Shown one piece after another: positions 24,181-32,838 of a stretch of DNA of 42,753 nt. The translations under genes and the position numbers were made by a program. Under the pieces are notes generated by a model. The model saw only the letters and a program-made list of their open reading frames with translations. It had not been told where the DNA came from and ran no database searches. This DNA is from Acidobacteriota bacterium (lineage in GTDB: Bacteria; Acidobacteriota; Terriglobia; Terriglobales; SCQP01): NCBI GenBank assembly GCA_021789895.1, contig JAJYIU010000029.1:1-42753 (forward strand), given 5' to 3'. Positions within the stretch are counted from its first letter, which is position 1. The number at the start of each line of letters is the position of its first letter.

Positions 24181-26000
24181 TATTTCATCTCCTCGATAAT
24201 CGCCTGCAAGGGCGGCGGCATGGGTGGCAGCGGCTGGCGGCGCAGCTCCATGCCTCCATCCGCGCCCTGGCGCAGCACCAGGTTGAAGCCGCCGAATTCG
24301 GGGCTTTTCTCGGGAAAATCCTCGCGGAAATGCGCCCCGCGGCTTTCGCGCCGCTCGCGCGCGGCGCGGGTAATGGCCTCGGCCACGAGCAGGCAGTTGC
24401 GCAAATCCAGCGCCGTGTGCCAGCCCGGATTGTACTCGCGGTTGCCGGTGACGGCGATGTGCGCGGCACGCCCGCCCAGCTCCGCCAGCGCCGCCAGCGC
24501 CTGATCCATCTCCGGCCCGGTACGGACGATGCCCACCTTGGCCTGCATCATCTCCTGCATCTCCTGCTGGATCTGGAAGGGGTTGGCGGCGGTGGTGGCG
24601 GGCCGCTCGAAAACTTCGGTAGCGCCGCGCGCCGCGGCTTCGATCTGGGCGGCGTCGCTCCGCGCCGGGCCGTTCTGGGCGGCAAACTCGGCGGCATAAT
24701 GGCCGGCGCGCTGGCCGAAGACCAGCAGGTCGGAAAGCGAATTGCCTCCCAGGCGGTTGGCGCCGTGCAGCCCGGCGGCGCATTCGCCGGCGGCGAACAG
24801 CCCGGCCACGGAAGACATCTGGGTATCGGCATCCACCCGCACGCCGCCCATGGAGTAGTGCGTGGTCGGGCCGATTTCCATCGGCTCCGCCGTGATATCC
24901 AGGTCGGCCAGCTCCTTGAACTGCTGGTACATGCTGGGCAGCTTGCGGCGAATGTGCTCGGCGGCGTGGGGAATTTTTTCCTTGATCCAGGCGATATCGA
25001 GAAACACGCCGCCATGCGGGCTGCCGCGGCCCTCGCGCACTTCGCGCATGATGCAGCGCGCGACGTGGTCGCGGGTCAACAGTTCCGGCGGGCGGCGGGC
25101 GTTGCGGTCGCCGGTGACGTAGCGCCAGCCCTCCTCGGGTGTGTCGGCGGTCTGCTGGCGATAGAGCGGCGGAATGTCGTCGAACATGAAGCGCCGCCCC
25201 TCGCGATTGCGCAGCACGCCGCCTTCGCCGCGCACGCCTTCCGTCACCAGGATGCCGCGCACGCTGGGCGGCCAGATCATGCCGGTGGGGTGAAACTGCA
25301 CGAATTCCAGGTCCATCAGCTCGGCGCCGGCGCGGTAGGCGAGCGCCGGCCCGTCGCCGGTATATTCCCAACTGTTGCTGGTGATCTGGAAAATCCGCCC
25401 CAGACCGCCGGTGGCGAGCACCACCGCGCGCGCGTTGAAAACCCGCATCCGGCCGCGCTCGCGGTCGTAGCCGACCGCCCCGCTGACGCGGCCGCCGTCG
25501 GTGAGCAGCGCCACCAGGGTGGTCTCCATGTGCACCGACATGCCGCGATGGATGCCGTGGTCCTGCAGGGTGCGGATCATTTCCAGCCCGGTGCGGTCGC
25601 CGACGTGCGCCAGGCGGGGATAGCGATGGCCGCCAAAATTGCGCTGCAAAATCTTGCCGTCGCCGGTGCGGTCGAAGACCGCGCCCCAGGCTTCCAGCTC
25701 GCGCACCCGCTCGGGCGCTTCTTTGGCGTGCAGTTCGGCCATCCGCCACTGATTGAGGTAGGCGCCGCCGCGCATGGTGTCGGAAAAATGCACTTTCCAG
25801 TTGTCGCGCTCGTCCACGTTGGCGAGCGCGGCGGCGATGCCGCCTTCGGCCATCACGGTATGCGCCTTGCCCAGCAGCGATTTGGTCACCACCCCGACCT
25901 TGGCACCGGCGGCGGAAGCAGCAATCGCCGCCCGCAGGCCCGCGCCCCCGGCGCCGACCACCAGCACGTCATAGGCATGCGTTTCGAAATCGGCGCTCAT
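24180..26000 (-). CDS. sdhA: Succinate dehydrogenase/fumarate reductase flavoprotein subunit
   Basis: The 606-residue protein has the N-terminal FAD dinucleotide-binding motif VVGAGGAGLRAAIAA (about 14-28). It also has KAHTVMAEGGIAAAL with His47, the expected site of covalent FAD attachment. The catalytic-domain segments MDLEFVQFHPTG and GANRLGGNSLSDLLVFG, and a C-terminal helical domain, are present. Length is standard. It oxidises succinate in the TCA cycle at the cytoplasmic membrane face. Its ATG overlaps the sdhC stop by 4 bases (ATGA), so translation is coupled. Confidence 0.95.
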   Translation of the reverse strand: MSADFETHAYDVLVVGAGGAGLRAAIAASAAGAKVGVVTKSLLGKAHTVMAEGGIAAALANVDERDNWKVHFSDTMRGGAYLNQWRMAELHAKEAPERVRELEAWGAVFDRTGDGKILQRNFGGHRYPRLAHVGDRTGLEMIRTLQDHGIHRGMSVHMETTLVALLTDGGRVSGAVGYDRERGRMRVFNARAVVLATGGLGRIFQITSNSWEYTGDGPALAYRAGAELMDLEFVQFHPTGMIWPPSVRGILVTEGVRGEGGVLRNREGRRFMFDDIPPLYRQQTADTPEEGWRYVTGDRNARRPPELLTRDHVARCIMREVREGRGSPHGGVFLDIAWIKEKIPHAAEHIRRKLPSMYQQFKELADLDITAEPMEIGPTTHYSMGGVRVDADTQMSSVAGLFAAGECAAGLHGANRLGGNSLSDLLVFGQRAGHYAAEFAAQNGPARSDAAQIEAAARGATEVFERPATTAANPFQIQQEMQEMMQAKVGIVRTGPEMDQALAALAELGGRAAHIAVTGNREYNPGWHTALDLRNCLLVAEAITRAARERRESRGAHFREDFPEKSPEFGGFNLVLRQGADGGMELRRQPLPPMPPPLQAIIEEMK

Positions 26001-26800
26001 CGCAAAATTCTCCAATCGTGCCAGATCCCCATCGCGCACAGGCGGACGTAGAGATCGGAAAAAGCCACCCAGAAGAGGCTGCACCAGGCCCAGGCCATGT
26101 GGCGATTGTTCAATTTGGTGACGCAGCGGTAGGCGCAGGCGCGGCCGGGCAGACTGGAAAGCCGGTCGCGCCCGCCGCCGATCAGGTGGCGCAGCGAATG
26201 GCAGCCGAAGGTGTAGCCGGCAAGCAGGATCACGTTCAGGGTCAGCACCAGCGTGCCCACACCGATGCCGAATTCGCGCCCGTGGCCGCCGGGCGCGCGA
26301 AACCACATCGCCTCCCAGGCGTCCTTGCCCAGAATGAAGATGAACAACACCGCCAGGTACATGAAATAGCGGTGTACGTTTTGCAATATCAGCGGAAAGC
26401 TGCGCTCGCCGCGATAACGCAGCCGCGGCTCGCCCACCGCGCAGGCGGGCGGATCGGCCCAGTGGGATTTATAGTAGGCGCCGCGGTAGTAATAGCAACT
26501 GAGGCGGAAGCCGCCCGGGGCCCAGAGAATGAGCAGGGCGGGCGAGACGTTCACCAGCCAATGCGGAGGAGCGCCAAACCAGCTACGGATGCCGCCATGG
26601 CTCCAGAACAGCAGCGGGGAGTAGAAGGGGGAAAGGTAATTGTGGAAATAAAAATAATTCCCCTGCAACGCCGCCCAGGTCGAGTACACCACGAATCCGG
26701 TAAGCCCTAGAAAAACCGCACTCGGGTAAGCCCACCAGGCGTCCGGGCGCGAGGTGTTGCCCAGGCCGCCCCGCCGCACTCCCACGTCGAGCGATCCCAT
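25997..26800 (-). CDS. sdhC: Succinate dehydrogenase cytochrome b subunit (single anchor)
   Basis: The 267-residue protein has about five membrane helices. Histidines that could ligate heme lie in NVHRYFMYLAV, GCHSLRHLIG and NNRHMAWAW. This fits the larger one-subunit anchor (diheme type) that replaces separate SdhC and SdhD, as in Actinobacteria and Acidobacteria; heme number is inference. No sdhD is present in the cluster. I chose ATG 26800, preceded by GAGGGAGG, over an open-frame start 78 bases upstream that lacks such support. It is the first gene of the sdhCAB operon. Confidence 0.87.
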   Translation of the reverse strand: MGSLDVGVRRGGLGNTSRPDAWWAYPSAVFLGLTGFVVYSTWAALQGNYFYFHNYLSPFYSPLLFWSHGGIRSWFGAPPHWLVNVSPALLILWAPGGFRLSCYYYRGAYYKSHWADPPACAVGEPRLRYRGERSFPLILQNVHRYFMYLAVLFIFILGKDAWEAMWFRAPGGHGREFGIGVGTLVLTLNVILLAGYTFGCHSLRHLIGGGRDRLSSLPGRACAYRCVTKLNNRHMAWAWCSLFWVAFSDLYVRLCAMGIWHDWRILR

Positions 26801-26887
26801 CGCTATGCCTCCCTCGGTTGGCTGCCGGCTCCGCCGCGGTTTCGCCCGCGCGCCAAAGAGCCAATGCCTTGAAGCCAAGAATTTTCA

Positions 26888-26916
26888 CACTAAGCCAACC
26901 GGCGCTGTAAATGCAA
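26888..26916 (-). promoter_or_regulatory. Candidate promoter of sdhCAB
   Basis: On the minus strand TTGCAT (26916-26911) and TTAGTG (26893-26888) are separated by 17 bases, about 88 bases upstream of the sdhC start. The -35 is good and the -10 is weak. The surrounding sequence is somewhat AT-richer than the genes. Confidence 0.35.
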
Positions 26917-26972
26917 GCCGCCGCAGATGATTGCCGACACGAAGCCGCATGCTCGCGGAGTATCATGAAGAC

Positions 26973-27158
26973 ATGAGCACTTCCTCGCTCGCTGGGACCC
27001 GCTGGGTGGGCGCCCTGCTGCTCGCCGCCGGCATCGGCTTTTTCCTGACGGCCGCTTCCCTGCCCGACGGCGCGCTGCATCTGGTGCTGCTGGTGGGGGG
27101 TGTGTTCGTGGCGCTGGCGGGCGCGCGCCGGCTGCTGAATCCCAGCGGCGGCACTTGA
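26973..27158 (+). CDS. Small hypothetical membrane protein
   Basis: The 61-residue product has two closely spaced hydrophobic helices (RWVGALLLAAGIGFFLTAA and LHLVLLVGGVFVALAGA) and a short polar tail. I do not recognise a family. I start at ATG 26973 where the hydrophobic part follows shortly; an ATG at 26931 would add 14 polar residues. A GGAG lies 15 bases upstream, a weak site. It sits between divergent sdhC and the M28 peptidase gene, and could be cotranscribed with neither. Confidence 0.45.
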   Translation: MSTSSLAGTRWVGALLLAAGIGFFLTAASLPDGALHLVLLVGGVFVALAGARRLLNPSGGT

Positions 27159-27203
27159 CAGATGTGAATGGAGGCCGCGGGACGGCCTCAAAAAAATAAA
27201 TCG

Positions 27204-27232
27204 TTGCCGCTCGATGGGCGCAGTGCCATACT
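27204..27232 (+). promoter_or_regulatory. Candidate promoter of the M28 peptidase gene
   Basis: TTGCCG (27204-27209) and CATACT (27227-27232) have 17-base spacing. An A-rich tract (27190-27200) just upstream could act as an UP element. The start would lie near 27239, about 29 bases before the gene, leaving room for its GGGAGGA ribosome binding site. A hairpin GAGGCC/GGCCTC lies at 27171-27189. Confidence 0.42.
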
Positions 27233-27267
27233 CCCGCCTTGCAGCCGATACGGCCGCGGGAGGATCT

Positions 27268-29439
27268 ATGAAGCTACGCGCGCGCAGCCTGTTTCCGCTT
27301 CTCTTCGCCTGGACCTTGCTGGCGGCGCCCCCGGCGGCGCGCCAGCCCCGGCCCAATACCGGGCTGCGCGGATTTTCCGCGGTTGCCGGCCATCGCGAGC
27401 GGATCTGGGAACAGCGCTTTCAAAGCCTGCCGCAGGCGGCCCGGATACGCGCCGCCATGCAGCACCTGAGCGCCTATCCGCACCAGCTCGGCTCGCCCTA
27501 CGACCACCAGAACGCGCTCTGGATTCTCCGCCGGTTCCGGCAATACGGCCTCGATGCGCATATTGAAAAATTCGAGGTGCTCTTCCCCACGCCCGCGCAG
27601 CGGCTGGTCGAAATGGTCGCGCCCGCCGTCTACAAGGCCAAATTAAAGGAGCCGGCCGTCGCCGGCGACGCGACCTCGGGACAATCCGGCCAGTTGCCCA
27701 CCTACAACGCCTATTCCGGCGACGGCGACGTCACCGCGCCGCTGGTGTACGTCAACTACGGCGTCCCCGCCGATTACCGCGAACTGGCCCGGCTCGGCAT
27801 CAGCGTGCGGGGCAAGATCGTGATCGCCCGCTACGGGCACAGTTGGCGCGGCATCAAACCCAAGCTCGCGCACCAGCACGGGGCGGTGGGCTGCATCATC
27901 TATTCCGACCCGCGCGACGACGGCTATTTTCAGGGCGACGTCTTTCCCAAGGGCCCCATGCGTCCCTGGCAGGGTGTACAGCGCGGCAGCGTGATGGAAA
28001 TGGAGCAGTACCCCGGCGATCCATCCACCCCCGGCTGGGGCTCGACACCGGGAGCGAAGCATCTGCCGCTCAACCAGATCAAGAATCTGGAAAAAATCCC
28101 GGTGCTGCCCATTTCCTACGGCGACGCGCTGCCGCTGTTGCGCCGGCTCGGCGGGCCGGTGGCGCCGGTCGCCTGGCGCGGGGCGCTGCCCATCACCTAT
28201 CATGTCGGCCCCGGGCCGGCGCGGGTGCACCTGATCGTCCGCCAGCATTGGTCGTTGGTCCCGCTTTATGACGTCATCGCCAAAATCCCCGGCCATGTCT
28301 GGCCCGATCAGTGGGTGATCCGCGGCAATCATTTCGACGCCTGGGTCAACGGCGCCGCCGACCCGCTCAGCGGCCAGTCGCCGCTGCTGGCCGAAGCCAA
28401 AGCCTTGGGAGCATTGCTGCGCCTGGGCTGGCGCCCGCGCCGCACCATTATTTATTGCGCCTGGGATGGCGAAGAGCCCGGCCTGCTGGGCTCAACCGAG
28501 TGGGTGGAAACCCACGCCGCCGCGCTCGAGCGGCACGCGGTGGCTTACATCAACTCCGATACCAGCATGCGCGGCGTGCTCGAAATTTCCGGCAGCCATT
28601 CGCTGGAACGCTTCAGCAACCAACTGGCCGAGGCGGTGCTCGATCCGCACAGCCGTTTCACCCTCTGGCAGGAGATGGCCATGCGGCGCGCCAAAGCGCT
28701 GAAGAAGCCTCCCCATCATGCCGCTCCGCTCGACGGCCGCGATCTGCATATTTCCGCGCTCGGCTCCGGCTCCGATTATTCGCCTTTCCTGCAGCATCTC
28801 GGCATTCCGGCGCTCGACTTCGGATTTTCCGATCACCAACCCTTCGGCCAATACCATTCCGTCTATGACGATTTCTATTGGTACACGCACTTCGGCGATC
28901 CCGGCTTCCGCTATGAGGTCGCGCTGGCGCAGGTGATCGGCGCCGGGGTGATGCGGCTGGCCGATGCCCAGGTGCTGCCGTTCGAGTTCGGCGATCTCGC
29001 CGGCACGGTCGCGCGCTACGGACGGCAGTTGCACGCGCTGGCGAAAAAGCAGGGACGGCCGAAATTCGAATTTGGCCCGCTCGACGCCGCCTTAGCGCGG
29101 CTGCATCGCGCCGCGGCGGGCTATGACGCAGCTTACCGCCGGGCCGCGGCCGGCGGGCTGTTCAAGCGGAGCCCGTCTGCGCTCGGCCAGCTGAATGCCG
29201 GGCTGATGCAATGCAGCCGGGCGCTGCTCGATCCGGCGGGGCTGCCGCGCCGCTCCTGGTACAAGCACACGCTCTACGCTCCCGGCTACTACACCGGCTA
29301 CGGGGTAAAAACCATGCCCGGAATTCGGGAAGCGCTGGAGCGGAAAGACTTCCGCGAAGCCGCGGCGCAGGAGCGGCAGGTGGCGGCGGCGCTGAACCGG
29401 CTGTCGAAAAAGCTGGAGCGCCTGCGGCGCGAGTTGTAA
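27268..29439 (+). CDS. Secreted M28-family metallopeptidase (glutamate carboxypeptidase II-like)
   Basis: The 723-residue protein has a signal peptide (about 1-26), a PA domain inserted around residues 130-260, and an M28 catalytic domain. Zinc-ligand and catalytic motifs match human GCPII in order: GNHFDAW with His355 and bridging Asp365, WDGEEPG with Glu402 and Glu403, INSDTS with Asp431, and YHSVYDD with His530. A C-terminal dimerisation-like domain follows. It should cleave peptides in the periplasm or outside; actual substrate preference is unknown. The ATG at 27268 follows GGGAGGA. Confidence 0.92.
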   Translation: MKLRARSLFPLLFAWTLLAAPPAARQPRPNTGLRGFSAVAGHRERIWEQRFQSLPQAARIRAAMQHLSAYPHQLGSPYDHQNALWILRRFRQYGLDAHIEKFEVLFPTPAQRLVEMVAPAVYKAKLKEPAVAGDATSGQSGQLPTYNAYSGDGDVTAPLVYVNYGVPADYRELARLGISVRGKIVIARYGHSWRGIKPKLAHQHGAVGCIIYSDPRDDGYFQGDVFPKGPMRPWQGVQRGSVMEMEQYPGDPSTPGWGSTPGAKHLPLNQIKNLEKIPVLPISYGDALPLLRRLGGPVAPVAWRGALPITYHVGPGPARVHLIVRQHWSLVPLYDVIAKIPGHVWPDQWVIRGNHFDAWVNGAADPLSGQSPLLAEAKALGALLRLGWRPRRTIIYCAWDGEEPGLLGSTEWVETHAAALERHAVAYINSDTSMRGVLEISGSHSLERFSNQLAEAVLDPHSRFTLWQEMAMRRAKALKKPPHHAAPLDGRDLHISALGSGSDYSPFLQHLGIPALDFGFSDHQPFGQYHSVYDDFYWYTHFGDPGFRYEVALAQVIGAGVMRLADAQVLPFEFGDLAGTVARYGRQLHALAKKQGRPKFEFGPLDAALARLHRAAAGYDAAYRRAAAGGLFKRSPSALGQLNAGLMQCSRALLDPAGLPRRSWYKHTLYAPGYYTGYGVKTMPGIREALERKDFREAAAQERQVAAALNRLSKKLERLRREL

Positions 29440-29803
29440 TCCGCCACTGCCGATACAGTCTCGCCCCGGCCGGCCGGAAACGCCATCGCAAAAGAGACAC
29501 GTGTACACATTGCTTTCATGGCGTAAGTCCATTGAATGGATGGAGATAAGCCGCGCGGAGAAGCAAAAAAGAGACAAAATGAGACCATTGAAAACATCCC
29601 TCTATAATATTTTTTGCAAAACGGCACCCGAGGGCGAAAAATAGACTTAAACCATCTAGATTCAGCAATATATCTCGGTGCCGTTTTCGATTTTGAAACG
29701 GCACTGAAACGGCACCAAACGGCACTGGGTAATTGGACGCATTTCGGGGCCGGGTGCGAGTGGGAAGGCCGGAGTTCCTGCCGCCAGCCCGCTTCCTCCC
29801 GGA
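29440..29803. other. AT-richer intergenic island with repeats, no supported gene
   Basis: The gap between the M28 gene and the convergent tolC-like gene falls clearly below the local G+C content from about 29490 to 29735. It contains a palindrome GTGTACAC at 29501-29508, a TATAAT at 29603-29608, a T-run at 29610-29615, and five copies of AAACGGCAC or its complement (29619-29725). Short frames across it have no recognisable product. It may be a regulatory site or a remnant of an inserted element. Confidence 0.5.
29619..29725. repeat. Five copies of the 9-base motif AAACGGCAC
   Basis: Direct copies lie at 29619-29627, 29696-29704, 29707-29715 and 29717-29725; an inverted copy (GTGCCGTTT) lies at 29678-29686. 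The last three are spaced 11 and 10 bases, about one helical turn. Such phasing suits cooperative protein binding, but no known site family was recognised. Confidence 0.7.
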
Positions 29804-31477
29804 TCAGGGCCCCAGCAGAGGGGAGACGTGCAGGTGCAGGGAGGAGAGCAGGGTCCAATCGGCGCGGCGGTAGCGCACCGCCGCCACCTGCCAGGCGATT
29901 TCCGCCTGCAGCAGAGCGGTTTCGGCGTCGCTCAACTGCGACTGCTGCTGCAAATACTCAAACAGGGTGGTGGTGCCGAGCAGGTATTTCTGGTGGGCGG
30001 CATCCACGTTCTTGCGGGTCAGGTCGAGCGCCACGCGCGCGGCCTGGATTTCCTCGTCGGCCATGCGCAGCTCGGTATCGGCCTGGCGCACCGATTGCGT
30101 CACCGACTGCTGCTGGTCGCGCAACTGCGCCCGGTCGCGGCTGTGCTGAATGTAGGAGTTGGCGAGCGAGGCGGCGGCGGCGCTGTTGCGGAAGGGCAGA
30201 TTGAGCTGCAGCGAAAAGCCGTAAAAGGGTGCGTGAAAGCGGAAAAGCTGGCCGAGGGAATCGCTCAGCCCGCCCGGCTGGAGCGTGCCGCCGGCGCCCA
30301 GCAGCGAGCTGGCGGGAATCTGGTCGCCGCCCAGGCCGCTGGAACCGTAGAGGCCGCTGAGGTCGAGTTCGGGGCGCAGGCGGTTGCGGGCGGCGGTTTC
30401 GCTGAGATCGTCGAGCAGCAGTTGACGGCGGGCGGCGAGCAGCTCGGGGCGGCGACCGAGCGCGGCGGCGAGCGCCTGGCTGAGCGGCAGGCGCGGCGAG
30501 GCGCCGGGCTGCGGCTCGGGCGCGTCTTCCAGGGTGATGGGCAGGTTGCGCAGCTTCGGATTGAGATCGGCGCCGATGAAGCGCCGCAGGCTGTCGAGCG
30601 ATTCCTCATACGCGGCCTGGGCCTGCAGCAGGGCCAGCTTGGTGCGCGCCACCTGGGCCTGCGACTGGTAAATATCCATCGGCGCCAGCGCGCCCAGCTT
30701 CAGCGCCCGCTGGTCGTGGTGGTAAGAGCGCTGCGCCAGCGCCAGCGCCGACTGCTGCACCTGGATCGCCTGGCGCGCGCCGGATGCGTTCCAATAGGCC
30801 TCGGCGGCGCTGACCAGCAGGTCGGCGATCTGCACCCGGCTCTGGTCGCTGGCCACCAGCACGCCGCCCTGCGCCTGCCGCAGCGGCTCCTTCAGCAGCA
30901 GATTGCCGCGATTGCGCAGCAGCGGCTCAGTGATCGAGAGCGTCAGGCCGGTGGCGATGGAGGGGTTGAAGAGATTGAACTGGCTGTTGGTGGAATAACG
31001 GTTGCTGGTGAAACCGGCGGTGATGTTCTGGCCGGTGGGCAGCGCCTGTGTGAAATTGATGCTGGAAGACTGTCCCAGGCTGTTGAGGGTGGAAGCGCCG
31101 CCGAGCTGTGTGTATTGCGGCTCCAGCTTGCGCTGGCTGTTGAAGGCCAGGCTGAGCTGGGGATCGAAGGGAGCGCGGGCGGAGAGCACCTGCGCCGCCG
31201 CCGAACTGACTTGCAGCCGGTCGAGATGAATCTGGGGGTCGTTGCGCAGCACCAGCAGCAGGAATTGCCGCAGGCTGAGCTCCAGTCCGTGCTTGCCTAC
31301 GCGCCGGCTGAGCCCGGCTATGGGACTCAGGCGCAGCGGCGGCAACTGAAAATGCCGCGCGAGATAGTTGGGCAGCGCCTGGCCGGCCGCGGGCAGGCTC
31401 AAAGCCAGAGCCGCCGCGAGCGCCAGCCAGCCGCGATGGCGTTTCCGGCTTCCAATTTTCTCCAATTTCAGGTTCAC
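29804..31477 (-). CDS. TolC-family outer-membrane efflux protein
   Basis: The 557-residue protein has a signal peptide (about 1-34) and two OEP (TolC) repeats. It shows long Ala/Gln-rich helices, LSLRQFLLLVLRNDPQIHLDR near the start, repeated QAQAAYEESLDSLRR-like helices, and a C-terminal QQSQLSDAETALLQAEIAW. It forms the outer-membrane channel for the upstream exporter. The start is a GTG at 31477 with AAGGAA 7-8 bases upstream. It is the last gene of the operon, 65 bases after the permease. Confidence 0.9.
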   Translation of the reverse strand: MNLKLEKIGSRKRHRGWLALAAALALSLPAAGQALPNYLARHFQLPPLRLSPIAGLSRRVGKHGLELSLRQFLLLVLRNDPQIHLDRLQVSSAAAQVLSARAPFDPQLSLAFNSQRKLEPQYTQLGGASTLNSLGQSSSINFTQALPTGQNITAGFTSNRYSTNSQFNLFNPSIATGLTLSITEPLLRNRGNLLLKEPLRQAQGGVLVASDQSRVQIADLLVSAAEAYWNASGARQAIQVQQSALALAQRSYHHDQRALKLGALAPMDIYQSQAQVARTKLALLQAQAAYEESLDSLRRFIGADLNPKLRNLPITLEDAPEPQPGASPRLPLSQALAAALGRRPELLAARRQLLLDDLSETAARNRLRPELDLSGLYGSSGLGGDQIPASSLLGAGGTLQPGGLSDSLGQLFRFHAPFYGFSLQLNLPFRNSAAAASLANSYIQHSRDRAQLRDQQQSVTQSVRQADTELRMADEEIQAARVALDLTRKNVDAAHQKYLLGTTTLFEYLQQQSQLSDAETALLQAEIAWQVAAVRYRRADWTLLSSLHLHVSPLLGP

Positions 31478-31542
31478 TTTCGTTCCTTAATAACTTCTGC
31501 TTGTGCTTGCTTTAGCTCGGCCCTGCCGGCCGTGAAAAATGG

Positions 31543-32838
31543 TCATTCATAGCGCAGGGCCTCGATCGGATCAATGCGGGCGGCCTTGCGCGCGGGATAA
31601 AGGCCGAAGATCACGCCGACGGCGGCGGAGACGCCGAAGGCCACCAGGATGGAGGGGAGGGTGACGATGGTCTGCCAGCCCGCGGACCAGGCAATCAGGC
31701 GCGAGAGCAGCAGGCCGAAGACGACGCCCATCAATCCGCCGGACAGGGAAATCAGCAGCGACTCGGAGAGGAACTGGCGCAGGATATCGCCGCGGCGGGC
31801 GCCGGTGGCGCGGCGCACGCCGATTTCGCGGGTGCGTTCGAGCACGGTGGCGAGGACGATATTCATGATGCCGATGCCGCCGACCAGCAGCGAAATGGCG
31901 GCGATGGCGACCATCACCAGAGTAAATATGCGCTGGGTGCGTTCCTGCGCGGCCAGCAGCGCGGCGGGAGCGACGACGCGGTAATCGTGAGCGCCGTGAT
32001 GGCTGGTGGCGAGAATGGCCTCGGCCACGGCGGAAGCGCGCAGCACGTTGGCGGAGGGCTGGAGGGCGATATCCACCCCGTCGAGCGGGTCTTTGAAGCT
32101 GAAGTCGGCATTCCAGATGCGGTGCTCGAAGGCGTTAAACGGGATATAAATCGCGCGGTCGCCGCCGCCGGCGCTGTTGGGGCCGGAGCCGAGCACGCCG
32201 ATGACGCGGAACCAGACGTCGTTGATCTTGATCCATCTGCCGAGGGCGTTGCGATAGCCCAGCATTTGCACCTTGATCGCCGAGCCTAGAACGCAGTCGG
32301 CGGCGCCGGCGGCATCGTCGGTGGCGTCGAAAAAGCGGCCTTGGGCGACCTGCAGATGGTGTATGCGGGCGTAAACCGGACTGACGCCATAGACTTCCGG
32401 CCAGGCGCCCTGCGGGCGCGGCAGCAGCGCCGCCGGGCGCATTTCGCGCCGCGGGGTAATCCAGCGCACGCCCGGCACGTTCGCCTGGAGCATCCGCAAA
32501 TCGCTCTGGTTCAGGCCATGCGAGGTCTGGCGGCGCTGTTGGAGCTGCTGCTGGCTGGTGGCGGGGATGGAATCAATCAGCAGGTTGCGGACGCCGAGCT
32601 GTTCAATCAGGCGCAGGGACTGGGCGCGGGCGCCGGCGCCGATGGAGAGCATGGCGATGACGGCGCCCACGCCGAAGATCATGCCCAGGGCGGTGAGCAC
32701 GGTGCGCACTTTCTGCGCGCGCAGGTTCTGCCAGGCCAGGCCCAGGTCGGCGCTGAAGCGCTCCCAGTCGCGCCAGGCGGGGGGCATGGATCCCGGGCGG
32801 CGCGGCGCCGGGCCGGATTGGAGCGTCACCGGGCTCAT
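31543..32838 (-). CDS. MacB-type ABC transporter permease without ATPase domain
   Basis: The 431-residue protein carries a MacB periplasmic core plus FtsX-like permease. An N-terminal helix has VRTVLTALGMIFGVGAVIAM. A periplasmic domain follows from about 70 to 290, and three C-terminal helices include ISLLVGGIGIMNIVLATVL and the coupling motif REIGVRRATGARRGDI. E. coli MacB (648 residues) has an N-terminal ATPase that this protein lacks, and no separate ATPase gene lies in this operon. It must therefore borrow an ATPase or work otherwise. Its ATG overlaps the upstream adaptor stop by 4 bases (ATGA). Confidence 0.9.
   Translation of the reverse strand: MSPVTLQSGPAPRRPGSMPPAWRDWERFSADLGLAWQNLRAQKVRTVLTALGMIFGVGAVIAMLSIGAGARAQSLRLIEQLGVRNLLIDSIPATSQQQLQQRRQTSHGLNQSDLRMLQANVPGVRWITPRREMRPAALLPRPQGAWPEVYGVSPVYARIHHLQVAQGRFFDATDDAAGAADCVLGSAIKVQMLGYRNALGRWIKINDVWFRVIGVLGSGPNSAGGGDRAIYIPFNAFEHRIWNADFSFKDPLDGVDIALQPSANVLRASAVAEAILATSHHGAHDYRVVAPAALLAAQERTQRIFTLVMVAIAAISLLVGGIGIMNIVLATVLERTREIGVRRATGARRGDILRQFLSESLLISLSGGLMGVVFGLLLSRLIAWSAGWQTIVTLPSILVAFGVSAAVGVIFGLYPARKAARIDPIEALRYE

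Noticed and set aside
24180-25749. Open frame in the sdhB phase running through sdhA
   Set aside because: Out of frame with the well-conserved SdhA; Arg/Ala/Gly-rich translation with no family features.
27171-27196. Hairpin GAGGCC/GGCCTC followed by seven A bases as a terminator
   Set aside because: In the plus direction the run is A, not T, and in the minus direction the T-run precedes the stem, so it does not fit an intrinsic terminator; a promoter UP element is more likely.
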